Assembly (NCBI GenBank): GCA_009739215.1
Contig: VSJF01000003.1
Location: forward strand, 2,108,001 to 2,172,000
Length of the DNA stretch: 64,000 nucleotides
Origin: Floccularia luteovirens
Lineage: Eukaryota; Basidiomycota; Agaricomycetes; Agaricales; Squamanitaceae
Reading direction: 5' to 3'
Shown: positions 41,662-54,241 of the stretch, piece by piece
How positions within the stretch are numbered: position 1 is the stretch's first letter
How the letters are laid out: every line of letters begins with the position of its first letter
The notes under the pieces: generated by a model
The model's input: the letters and a program-made list of their open reading frames with translations, nothing else
Told to the model about the DNA's origin: nothing
Database searches by the model: none
Made by a program: the position numbers and the translations under genes

Positions 41662-43014
41662 GAGGGATGTAATTCTTGAACCGAAGAACTGAGTTCCGTG
41701 GAGTATAAATACATGGAGCGTAAAAATAAGAACCAACCAGTGCGTACCTAAGAAACCATATATTTCAGCATCACGATCGTATTCGCATCATAAGCAACGC
41801 TCATAAAGTAGATACTGCAATGGCTGTACATACATGTCTATCTCCGGTTGGAGATCCTACCAGACTATCTGGTTGTATGACTCCAAATCCTGCCAATGGT
41901 GTGCGCACTTCTACCTTCAAGTCTTCAACTATGACTGGTGAAACAGACTTCCCACAAAATTTCCGACTGATAGTCCTGTGAAAACAAACACGAGCCTGGC
42001 GACTAGCTAATTCGTGGACTTTACTCCCCGAGAGGGAGCTCCTTTTCCGGACGTTATCAGTGAAGCGAGGCATCAACGGAGTTGGACATGGTGTCATCTG
42101 ACAGAGACCACAACCAAATACCCAAACTCCTGATACACCGAGCAAGTAGTAGCTATTCCTCTAGGATCATACATAGCTATAGCTCTCGACCTTTGCCAGG
42201 CCAACAATTGGAGTATGTTCCAGGCTGAGCGCTGAGGATTGTAGCTGCCAACGGTTTCCTCGTATCTTCGGAGTTACTCGCAACGTGTACAACGAGGTTT
42301 CTTGAGTCCATTGTGTGCAGAGTGTGTGTTGTCCATATGTTTGGTCACAGGCTTGCATGAGAAATATGATGGCGACCACTTGTAGAAGTTGCATTGCACG
42401 CGCCGCGTCGCTGTCCTTATGGCGTGTTTCCCGGCCAAGTCGCGATTTTCGGCACGGCACTCAGGACTTTTCGGTTGTACATTGTTGCATGTCGGGCTCT
42501 TCACGATGAACGACCAATAACATGAAACCCATTCGATTGCCCATTGATACTGATCGTTTCTAGGGTATGCTCCCGTCAAACTTAAAATTCGTTCGGAAGC
42601 GGGCTACTGTTCGGCTTCGAATGCGGATCTTCCAAAAATTATGGTCCTTTGTATTATACTCACAAAGGATCTGACAACGATACATACCTGCTACGTCGCG
42701 TTCTGCTTATGTGCCAGTTTTGATACCCAAGACGCATGGCTCGCAATTCAAGCTGATTATTGCATAATTTCAGGCCGGAGCCCCAAGTTAGCCACCATAA
42801 ATCCTCGGTGCAAGATGTTCTAAGCTTCTCATAGAGGAGACATTCATTACCCGTCGTTGTGGAGCGTGAGTCTTAAAACTCCCTATTTTCATCATAGGTT
42901 TATATTCATGGTCACCACTGACGTTCCAACTTCTTTTTATAGACTATAATATGTCTGAGATGTTGAAATTACATATATTCCATGCTGAGGGCCAGTTCAT
43001 CCAAAAATTCACAA
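41662..43014. other. Divergent spacer between the pseudo-lipoyl gene and catalase
   Basis: The spacer is 1.35 kb. Open frames on the minus strand (41801-42145, 42167-42579) lack domains and convincing splice sites. I see no gene that I can support. Confidence 0.4.
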
Positions 43015-45665
43015 ATGTCTTCCATCGAATCCAAACTTAAGAATACACTAAAAAGTGTTGTCGACACCGTCAAAGTCAATGATCTGAAAAAAGATCTAGT
43101 AGAACTCGACAATTCCTCCGGGTTGACTACGGACCATGGTGTAAAGGTAGCTGACACAGACAACTGGTAAGTTTTTACAATCCATATTTGTTCCTTTATT
43201 TTCGCTGATCCTTTTGTTATAACAGGTTACGAATTTCAGATGGCGGTACAAAGCGGACCATCACTTCTTGAGGACCAAATCGCTCGGGAGAAAATACACA
43301 GATTCGATCATGAACGCATACCCGAGCGGGTAGTTCATGCACGTGGAACGGGTGCTCATGGATATTTCAAAGTCTTCGACGATAGTGCCTCCAAGTTTAC
43401 CCATGCAAAGGTCCTTACGGACCCCTCCAGGACAACTCCTATCTTTATTCGTTTTAGCACAGTTCAAGGGTCTAAAGGGAGTCCTGTATGTTCCGGCGAC
43501 CATCCAGAGTCCCGTTAATTAACTAATGACATCCTAGGATACCGTGCGTGATGTTCGCGGGTTCGCTATGAAATTCTATACCGAAGAAGGCAACTGGGAC
43601 CTCGTTGCAAATGACATACCAGTCTTCTTTATCCAAGATGCTATCAAATTTCCAGACATAATACATGCTGTCAAACCTGAACCTCATAATGAAATCCCGC
43701 AAGCTCAGACAGCACACAACAACTTTTGGGATTTCGTTGGCCTTCAACCGGAGTGTAAGATCCCGCGTCAAATACGTATCATGATTTTGTTTATATAATT
43801 TTGTTACAGCCGCCCATATGATTATGTGGACAATGTCTGATAGAGGTGGGTCATATTATACATTTCAGTTAACTACCCTAACGCAGTGTAAGGTATCCCG
43901 CGGTCCTACCGTATGATGCAAGGGTTTGGAGTGAATACGTTCACTCTCATAAACGCGGAGGGAAAACGCTTCTTTGTAAAGTTTCATGCGATCCCAGAAT
44001 TGGGTGTCCACAGTCTCACATGGGATGAGTGCTTAAAACTTGCTGGACAAGATCCAGGTATGGTTATTATGACCCGACAATATCATATGTGCTCAACTTC
44101 GTTATATAGATTTTCACCGCAAGGATTTAAATGAAGCAATAGAAAATGGGTGCCCGCCCAAATGGACATTTGCAATCCAAGTTATTGAAGAGAAAGACGA
44201 GCATAATTTCGAATTCGATATCTTGGATGCAACGAAAGTCTGGCCTTCACAACTCGTACCCATTATTCCTATTGGTGAATTTGTTCTGAACCGAACAGTC
44301 GACGAATTCTTCCCCGAAGTTGAACAAATCGCGTTCTGTACCAGTCATATTGTGCCTGGAATCGGTTTTAGTGACGACCCACTCCTTCAAGGCAGGAATT
44401 TTTCGTACTTCGATACACAAATTAGTCGATTAGGAATAAACTGGGAACAGGTACGTATTTTGCTTTATTTCAAGATATCAAGTTCATTGCGAACAATACA
44501 GATACCTATCAATCGCCCTGTCTGCCCAGTCATGAACCATAACCGTGATGGTATGGGTCAGCACCGTATCACCAAGACTCGAACAAATTACTGGCCTAAT
44601 CGTGATAGTGTTGGTCACCCTACTCCTGCGCAGAACGGCGGATTTGTCGAGTTAGTCCGTGTATTGCATGTATAAATGTCATAATTCTGATTATATTCTA
44701 CAGATATCAGCAGAAAGTGGCCGGGATTAAACAACGTGTTCGTGGAGCGAAGTTCCAGGAGCATTTCAATCAGGCACAATTATTTTATAACTCGCTTGCT
44801 CAGCATGAGAAGAGTCACCTCATCGGCGCTCTATGCTTTGAACTCGACCATTGCGATGATCAACGGGTTTACGAGACTTACACCAAATTGCTCAATAACA
44901 TTGACTACGATTTGGCAAAAACTGTAGCCGAAAATGTAAATGGTGTCATTCCTGAAGCGCCTGCAAGATCCAACCACGGTAAAACAGATCCAACCCTGTC
45001 TCAACTCTACTACGCCCCAAAGACCCCCATGATTGCCACTCGTCGCATTGCTATCCTGGTTGCTGACGGATTCAATAATACCGAAGTGACAACCGTGCGT
45101 ACTTTGCTCGCTAGTGCTAAAGCCACGACCTGGATAATTGGCCCACGGCGCGGCAAAATCTACCCACAAGGGCAGAACTTGAGCTCGAGCCAAGGGATCA
45201 CCGCCGATCATCATTATGAGGGACAGAGATCAACTATGTTTGATGCACTTTACGTCCCTTCAGGCTCAGAACATGCCGATGCTCTGACAACTAATGGTCG
45301 GGCCATCCATTGGATCAGGGAAACATTCGGTCATTGTAAAGCGATTGGTGCTCTTGGAGAAGGTTTGCCTCAATACTTCACCCGTATTGATCGGCTTCTC
45401 ACTGTCTGCTGAAGGTGTATCAGTTGTTAAGCACGCTCTTGGCCTTCAACAAATCCAGACTGCTCCTTCACTTGAAAGTGATGATGTGGTCGTTTCGTAT
45501 GGAGTTGTCACCTCAGGAAAATATGGCTTAACTTCTGCTGCAGTTGATGCCTTGAAGATTTCCCCGGGTCAGAAAGGGTTCTGCTCTAACTTTGCCTATG
45601 AGATTAGTAAACATAGGTGCTGGGAACGAGAGTTAGATGGCTTAGCCGCCATGATAGCTTTCTAA
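43015..45665 (+). CDS. Large-subunit catalase (KatE type) with C-terminal DJ-1/PfpI-like domain
   Basis: It decomposes hydrogen peroxide; it is a haem catalase of the large-subunit clade. The catalytic His is in [18 protein letters not shown], Asn in NFWDFVG, and the haem-ligand Tyr in [31 protein letters not shown] precedes the hinge. The C-terminal flavodoxin-like domain starts [20 protein letters not shown] and includes [16 protein letters not shown] and [18 protein letters not shown] 52-nt intron near 45362-45413 joins these last parts. It ends MIAF. Estimated length is about 740 residues. An in-frame upstream ATG at 42982 is an alternative start. The joint after exon 1 is odd: WLRIS at the start of exon 2 is in a different frame from [13 protein letters not shown], a one-base discrepancy near 43240-43255, unless a weak AAAG acceptor is used. 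Confidence 0.92.
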
Positions 45666-45681
45666 GCCAGCAGAAGAGTTG

Positions 45682-46165
45682 TCAACAATTTCCTCTAACG
45701 TGATATGTACCTCCCAGAGTTTCATATAAGGTATAACGCAATTTTTCACTCATGTAAACTATTGCTCCCTTTTTCAAATGATTATTCGCCAGCGTATGTG
45801 ATTTTGGTGTCTTTTTGAGTATGGTGAACTTGTGGACAACAGGCTTGGCCTCCACCGGACATGTAAAGGTGCATTGAAATCTGCCCTGGAGACATACACA
45901 TATGACCCCCAGCAACCTTGTATTCACTACACCCACATTGGCTTGTTCCATGACTATGCTCTTCGGACCGTAATATACAGTGCCGTCCAGATTCCGTGGT
46001 TGATAGCAGGTCTCCCACACCAAAGTGTTGTTTTCCCAAAAGTCACGCGGATTTTCGCACATCTTGTCTTCCCCAGCTAAGCATTTCCCCGCGCTCCGCC
46101 ATAATCCTCACATGTAACCCTGATTATCTAGGCATTTAGGCGCAAAAACACAGTTATTCGAGAGT
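45682..46165 (-). pseudogene. Possible broken gene for a Cys-rich protein
   Basis: Three overlapping minus-strand pieces in different frames read continuously as a Cys-rich protein: NNCVFAPKCLDNQGY, then CEDYGGARG, then GKCLAGEDKMCENPRDFW and ETCYQPRNLDGTVYYGPK. Joining them needs shifts near 46117 and 46089. No family is recognised. It may be a decayed secreted protein gene, or chance. Confidence 0.3.
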
Positions 46166-49100
46166 GGTAGGAGCCGACCCTAGCTCAATGTCACTTATCT
46201 ATATAGTTTGAGAGCGTATCACGCCCAGGCTAATCATTAGATCTTGAGAAGCGGGGTACGTACATCTTCCCGTTGTAACAATGTAAACACAACCACTGGG
46301 AACATGATAGGGATATCGACCCAATAATCAGATATTCGTTGAACAGACGTGTGTATCTCTGTGGTTCCCTACCCGGATGCATTTCCACCACCCGCGGGAA
46401 TCAAGGGCGGAGGGGTAAGGGAATATCCTATGAGTATTCATGACCGGACCGGACCTAGACAATCAAAACAGATTATAGATGACACTTTGTGATGTATGCT
46501 AGATGCGCAAGGTAGTGCGAGTTGCTGTAATGCAGGTGCGAGTCAACACTAACGTATTATAGAAGCATTCTAGACATATCACATACCTTCATGACACCTT
46601 CATTCAAACATGTTCACCCTATTAAGTGCCAAAACTTCTGGAAACAGTGTCGTAATTGTTCTTCGCATCAGCACAATGATCACTGTGAACCAGAAACTGA
46701 CGCCGTAATAGATGAATCGGGACTGTCACACTTGTTATTCTGTCCTCACAATCGAAGTTGGTAAGAAGGAAGAAGGAAGTGATGATGACAACACAAGCAC
46801 ATCGTATGGAGCCAACTTCTCGAAGCTCGCGTTGCATATATGAGATGCTGTTAAGATGCGGGTTGAATGGAAAATATGAAAAGATATAAATACCATGCCT
46901 TAATATGGGAACTGGAGTAGAAGGGGATAAAATAGAACGAAGGGATGTCGGAAATAAGTAACAAGTATTCTTGGACTTGGATGTTCCAGTTTTTGGGGAG
47001 TGTCGGTGCCTAGAAGCATTCACAGCTCTCTGTTAGAAAGAGGTCTAACGGTATTTTCTTTTCGGTGTCACTGAGCTGCGAGACCCCGAACATACATGTA
47101 TGACATGTAGTAATTACAGACGTACGCAATTGATTTCGATGTCGATTCCTTTCTTCCAAGCAACGGTGAAACACCCTACCTTGAAGGGTTGCACCTAGGG
47201 ATAATAAAAGATCAATAGGGCTAACAAGATGGCATCAGCAGTGCAAACCTATCAGTTTTCAGTTTATGATGATCTAAAATAATACATCCAAAGAAATCGT
47301 TAGACCATCAGAAATGTACAGAAGGAAAGAAGGGCGTGCAACAGCTACACGTACATCCCATCTCTCTCTGTCGTGATAGTGTCTTCCCCAGTTCTGCCTC
47401 CATTGATATCTGTTTAGGGTATTTCCCCGAACTTATCGAGCATGAATTCTTGACATTGGGGTTCTTGTACTATTGCAAAAGTTCCGGCCGTTGATTTAGG
47501 GCATTCATGATCCCTTGGGATGGTTGGTGAGACAGTTCTTATACTGCAGATTAAGAACAAGAAATTCAAGATAGGCAAGTGAAAAAGCGATAGTATCTTT
47601 CGGTCGTGGAAGTTGTGTGATCCATTTCAGCGAGAACGCCTATAAATAAAATGGGATTAAATTAGCCAACAGCAAGCATGGAACCATCTTTTCTAAGATT
47701 ACCATCATGGACAGAGTCAGTTTATGCAATCTGACTTCTTCCACTCTGACCGCTGGTGTCACTCATGTCAATTATATTACCGTATAAGTTTTTGGGTTAG
47801 CTAAAGTACTGGAGCGATATAACATCGTGCCATACCGATGTTATCTTAGAACTGTAAACGCGCCGGTTAGGACAAGTTTTTCCTCGCGGCTTATTCCGGA
47901 TGCCAAATACGAAATTTGAGTCCGCGTCACAAAATAAACCTGCAGTTGACAATCGTGTGCTGCTGAATATTTTATCGATCAATTTGCCCATGCAGTGCCA
48001 GCTGGCTATCCGAGATCTTGGTATTGAAACAGCGCATCCGGTTTTCTCGGTTTTCGTTAAGTGGCATGTTTGACATTTAGAATGTTCAACGAATCTTTGC
48101 TTCTCCAAAGTATGTCCTGCACTGTAGTATTTTCTATGTGTTGGCTACTGAAACGATTGAACAATAGTGCATATTGTAAAGAGAAGCGAGTAATACTTAA
48201 CACGGAATCAAATATTACAACCTCCGGGGATCGCCGACTTCGTTTTAGGTGAAAACATACCCAATTACCTGGTTTGTTCATGCCGCAGATTCTTGCATGC
48301 TGCTGAACAATTGCGCCTTTCAAAAATCGCAATATGTTTTGACCGAAATCTCCAGCTATCAATCACAGGGTGAAGCAGTTATTTGCGGGTATCAGCGCCG
48401 TTTTCAGAGAACGAAGATAAACATGATCTACGTAAACAGGGTGTGCGCACGTTCATTAAAATACAGCCTTCTCAATCTGACGAATACTCCTATCTCCTCA
48501 GCAAAAGGGGCTTTCCGAAAGCCAAGGCATCACTGCAAAATTCCGATGCGAGCCCCCAAGGCAGACTGACATTAGCAAATGATACAGAAGGATGTGCCTG
48601 ACGACCTGAGGTAAATATTTTATAAATTAAAAACAGCCCTACGCAACGATTCTCATACGCACATTCAAATTATCTCCAAGCATTAATATTTTAATGCCAA
48701 CGATTTGTATGCGCTCCAACTAAAAGCAAAGTTCTCTAATACCGAGGAATACCAAAATTCAGGTGCGAATTTGCGATCATGGTTCCTAACAGGGCATGGA
48801 TAATATTGCGTACACGTCAAGGTTTTATTCTTTTTAAGTTCATGAAACCCCTTCCATGCTTTTCAATACCCAAAGTTGTCTAGGCGTGTTCATACTCGGG
48901 ACACCTGATCGTAGCATTGTTCTTACCATTCGCAACATCTTGCTATCCAATCAACCGCGCACCACTCCAGGAGGCAAGACGCGCCGCACTATCTACGTAA
49001 TTAGATTGTTTTTTTTCTAACTGCACGCGAAACGCCCAAAAGTTGATGCGCGATGTGTGATTACACATGTACCGCTAACTTGATGAAATCCCTTCAGAAC

Positions 49101-52100
49101 TCGATATCCCAGGACATCCCCGAGTCCCTTCAATTTTTTCCACCCTCGCCAGTAATGTGGATACCTGATGTTCGAAATTAAATTTAGGTTGTTAGCAAAC
49201 GGCGGCAGTGGTTGACGACCCTCGGCGACACCATCTATTACAGGTGACGTTGGGCATTTATTCCATAGATCTATTGATACGAGCTCTGAATATGGTATAG
49301 GTGATGCTATTTTATTTGCATTCAGGAAATCAAACCATTCCTGTTGGGCGGCTTGGAGGTGCGATTAATAAGTATCACCGGGACCCACATTCATATGGAG
49401 CACGGGGAAATTGATAACAGTGCCTTGTTTTCACCCACATTATAACGAAGAAACTGCGAACAAAGCAAGAGAGATTTTCATGGAACACTCAAGTTTCCGA
49501 AAAGATATGATCCTCGTGAAAGTTTTTGCGCCAATGTTTTGACTCGTTCGACATCAAGACCACTTTTATGAGTCATATGATCACGCATAAGTAAATTAAC
49601 CCCTGACCCTCGTCTATTAATGGTTCAGAGATCACATATCGGAAACTGTTTGAAAGCTATCGAAAGCTTCAGAGATCTATATCGAACATCGCACCAATAA
49701 AACAATCACAATTTTTTTTGCAATGTGCACAGCGGATAACGCGGATAATACAAAGGTGATTTGTTCTTAAAATGCCATCTATGCAACTTGTAGTCATTTG
49801 CTAACCTGGCACTTTCTCAGAACACTTAGTCTGAGAAACAGAAGCTGTTATCTCTTTTTCAAGTAACGAAGTGAAGGTGCTTAGCTGCATCCTAGACAGG
49901 TTAAAGCGCCACATAGATTCGCTACTTAGTTATATCTTGCACGTTTGATCACACGAACTTGATTTGATGCAACATGTACTTCTTCTTCACTTCTCGGGCC
50001 AGTATATCCCCAAGAACGTTCGTCAGTCCAAGAGTTCCACTTTGACTTTAGCACCAGGTTCAGGAGTTCGGTGTATGTTTTCTCTTTCACCCTGCAGCTC
50101 GTTCTGGACTTACGGGCTTATTTAGTTATCTTGATCAATGCCGTTTGACTGCTTCCTGTCCTGGTAACACTGTGTGAAATGAAACACATTAGATCAAGGA
50201 TCGACCTTCAACCACCCCTTACTGATGATCAAATATGTCCACTTAATCTGGCGTGTACGTACGATATCATACTCGTCGGATGTATCCCAGAGAACCAAAA
50301 CTCAAGACTTTATGCAACTTTTCTTCTTTTCCGGAAAACCATTGGCGCCGCGGGCTAAAGTCATTGCTCTCCCACACCAACTCATTGCTTATCTTGAGCT
50401 TCGAGGCTAGGCTGATACCTAAGCTGATACGTACTCATATTATATTTTTTGCTGACCTATCACCGCACGGCTCAAGGAAAGATTTGATGTTTTGTATCCA
50501 CAACATAACGTATTTTCCTCTTGATAAAAGGATCCGTGATCACAAAATTAAACTAGGGGACCGAGCCCAAAGAGACGAAGCTTGCTGACGTGTGACAAAA
50601 CTGATTGCTCCCTTCCTTGCAAGTGGCGTGACCGGAGGTCGGGAGAGTGTTAATCTATAATCTACAATAAGAAACAGAACACACTCCATCATGATCACGG
50701 CTGACAGAACCCTTCGCCGCGTGTGGCCGCTGATTTCAAAAGCCGTTGATATCAAGTTTTACAGTACATTTGCAGGTTTGGCTTTCATAACATGGATGAT
50801 GGCCCACAGCAAACACGAGGGTTAAATTGATCATTTCACTCTTGCTACACCAATGAATATTCTCGGATTTTTTGAGAAGGTGAAAATGCCCATGCTTCTA
50901 ATATGCTATGTAAGTAATACTCCCTATCTGGTATGGTTGATGTTATACATAAATGGTATATTATACTCATGGGTTGATCAAGGCATCAAAAGTAACGTAC
51001 TTTCCTTCATTCAATATCAATATCAGGTTTCTCACATCAAGAGACCCACTCACGCTCCCGTCTCCGACCCTTCAGGAAGTCAAAAACGTTGATGGACGGT
51101 TCAGAGACGTGGCCAAGAAGTGCCAAATCACAGCGCTCAGCGTTTTGCCCTGTACCCCGACTCTTCTCCCCTTCCCCTCTACCCTTTCCTTACTCACTTG
51201 TATGGAATTTCTGATATGTATTTCGTAAATGATTATTCACATCAATATATTGACGAATAGGGGTGAATTTTACTCTGACAGGAACTGACTCGGTTTTGTT
51301 TTTCTATTTGGATTTGGGTAGAGCCTTCGCGCTCCCCGTATTTGCGGCAGGCATGGGTATGTAGGTACCTTGGTAAATACCCGACGTCCTTCTTTAACTT
51401 CCCTATATAGGTATGAAGTTTATTATTATCTAATTTAAATGTGCGTTCGATGCTTTCTAACATCCAACCAACGGTTTCTCTGATTGAGAATAGATGGCTT
51501 TTTTTAGGTTGTTTCTTGGTAAGACGTTACGGTGGAGTTTTTCAAACATCCATCGCCTGATTAAATCAGGAGGCTGCGTATTCATATTATTTGTTAGCAG
51601 GTAAGCTGTGCAGCGGTGCTCGGGGTTGCGTTTGCGGCATGTCGATACTGATGTATTACGCAAGTCAAACGAAACACAAAGTAAAGCTACCAGGGTATGA
51701 CTGAGTTTTCGTCTCTTATCTTAAAATGTTGGCAACTGTAACGATGGTACAGTAAAGTTAACGTTAATATGACCAGGAACGAAGATAACAGCGCAGACTC
51801 TTTGCCTGCCCGGAGTTGGCGGTGTATTAGCAAGCTCGACACAAATGCAGTGATAACGGCCGCTCGCTTGCCATCTCATTTTTATGCAGTTATTTCTAAC
51901 ATTCTAATCGGCAAACTGACAAGCGAATAGTGGTTATGAGTTGAATCATTTGCGATGAATATGCAACCTCGTTTTGTGCGTTTTTTTTTTTGTACATTTT
52001 CAGGCTTTGTAAAAAAAAATTGTGATTGAGAAGGCAAGCTTTCTTCTTGAAAATAAACCCGTCTCATGTATCCGAGTGTTAATAATGAACCGTGCTGCAA

Positions 52101-54241
52101 CGTAGCACTATTTTCTTCTGGCTTCTCCTGCCGACTTGTGTTAAATTATAATTACGAAGTAACCGAGAGAGGCCGGCCAAAGTTTCCTTCACTTACTCGG
52201 TTCCTATGCACTCTAGTATCGTTTTTATTTTTACTTTTTTTGGTTCTTTTTTCTATTGCACTCAATTACTTTAGACCGGTATGTCCTTCCTCAACTCGGT
52301 TTTATGATACTAAGCTTCATAAGTCATAATCATGCTGTTGTACTTTTTAGTAATGAATCATTACGGGTTTTTGAAGCTGCGTTCTGGCCCGTTCCTTCAT
52401 TTCAGCTGGTTTCTTATCTATTATGGTAAAGGTTTCGCTGATAGGATGCATATCCGACTCTCGTAATCGTATCATAGTTCTTTCGGGGGCCCAGCTTCCT
52501 CTGCGGTTCGCTGTAGTTCGGTAGAGACAAATCTTTTCTTTCATTTGCGTTTTAGCGCAATGCCTCAAATCGCGTCATAGATTATGAATGAATATAAAGA
52601 CCATGACCACTTTGTAAATCTCGGACAGATGTGGTGGCGTCAGTACAGTACAATTATTCGCATCCCCTATCACATTTGAAATCGCCGATTAGTACAGCAC
52701 TTGCCTACTTTTGAAGAATCGATGATAACGTTTTATGGACATTAAGTATGTAGTCTAATTGCTATTTATAAATACTTACTACGAGGGTAAGTATTTGACA
52801 AAATAAGAATTATTCGTTTGGGGTTTATGGTGTTCGAGTTCCGAAATCCACGTCACGGGTCTGTCATTCTTCGGATATGGTTCTGGTTCGGGTCCGGATC
52901 CCAATCTGAGTCGAAGCTGTTCACGGGCAGTTAACGGTTTCCAGGGACCCCGCCGTATTGCCATAATAGGTATCACCGACTATCTGAATTGGTAAAGTGA
53001 AATCTAAATAATGATTTCAAATTTGTATTTGCGAGAAATGAAATTGGAGCAGCACAGGAATTTCAAGTGGGGTTGATTCGCTTGGGATATGCGTAGTTGC
53101 GCGGACAGCGGGTGTTAGGCAGTAAACATGACAGCGAATTGGAAGAAGGTCCGCGCCGACGCGACGCGTCAGGATGCGTTGAAATCCATATGCTAACGGA
53201 ACAAGGATAAAACATGACGCAATTTACCGATGCGTTGACTGGGGAAGGTGGGGTAAAAGGGAGAGACAATGCGTGTTTTACGCCATCTTGATAACCAAGA
53301 TTTTCCGGAGAAGTACAAGTTTGGTTTGCGCGTATTTCGCTGTATGCCACAGAACATATCTTTATATACTTAACGTTGGAAGCTCAAGTCTAAAATGAAA
53401 TCAGATCCGGGGATGATCAGAACTCGAAACGAAAGTGGTTTATGATCGTGTGCAACATATTCTGTGTTTCAAAAGTAGAAGCGATACTTCGGCAGGTTCT
53501 TATTGAGGACATGTCAACGATTTTGATTTTTTGCAAGATTTCAGTGGATGTATAGTCTAACTACAAATGTTGATGAGAGCCTTTGAGAGTCAACAGAGAG
53601 AGGGGAGGTATCGATCATGCGATTTGAGTAAAGAGAGGGGCTCTGTGCGAACCAGCAAGAATTAAAAATAACAAGGTGATAGCGAGAAGCATTCAGGGTA
53701 ATAAAATGAATGAATGGGATGACCGCACCGGTTTGAAACACCGAGTATAATGAAAAGGTTCCTATTGTGGGATGGTGAGTGCATGGATGGCTGGCAGGGA
53801 GAGGAAGAGAAACAGAGCGAGAAGCACGCTGGGGTGTATAGCAATGTGAGAAAAAGCGCAGTCAGAACTTGGCGGAGCAAGAGGATAGTAAGAGTGATGA
53901 AAAATGACAATGAATTGGTATTAGAATTGGGAACTAAACGGCGCAGTTGACATCGTCAGAATCAGAGGAGAGAGAGCGGACATGGAAAGACAACGGAAAG
54001 GGCCGAGGACTGCAGGGAAGGAAACAGAAAGGAAAGGTCGAGAGCGTCACAGTTGAGATCTGAGATAACGGCGGAAGAGAGAAGTGATCGAGGCACGTGT
54101 GTGGGACCCCGGGGAGTGTCCTGAGCCAAGAGAAGCTGAGCAAAACGAAATACGAAACTGATAAAATAAATTAAAAGAAAATAAAATAAAAGTAAAAAGT
54201 CTCAAAGCTGACTTCTTCTCTTCTCTTTGTCTTCCTCTCCA
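46166..54241. other. 8-kb gene-poor block
   Basis: I find no recognisable coding gene, RNA gene or complete mobile element. Small open frames (minus 46622-47023, minus 47797-48362, plus 48249-48601, minus 53063-53350, minus 53662-53910) have no domain. From 48602 to 50224 there is not even an open frame of 60 codons. No terminal repeats were seen by eye. The rightmost 300 bp would be the promoter of the gene at 54242. Confidence 0.5.

Noticed and set aside
41801..42579. Minus-strand open frames between the pseudo-lipoyl gene and catalase
   Set aside because: Cys- and Trp-rich translations without domains or clean splice sites; likely promoter and UTR sequence.
47797..48362. Minus-strand frames considered as a transposase or retroelement fragment
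   Set aside because: No catalytic motif, zinc knuckle or terminal repeat could be seen.
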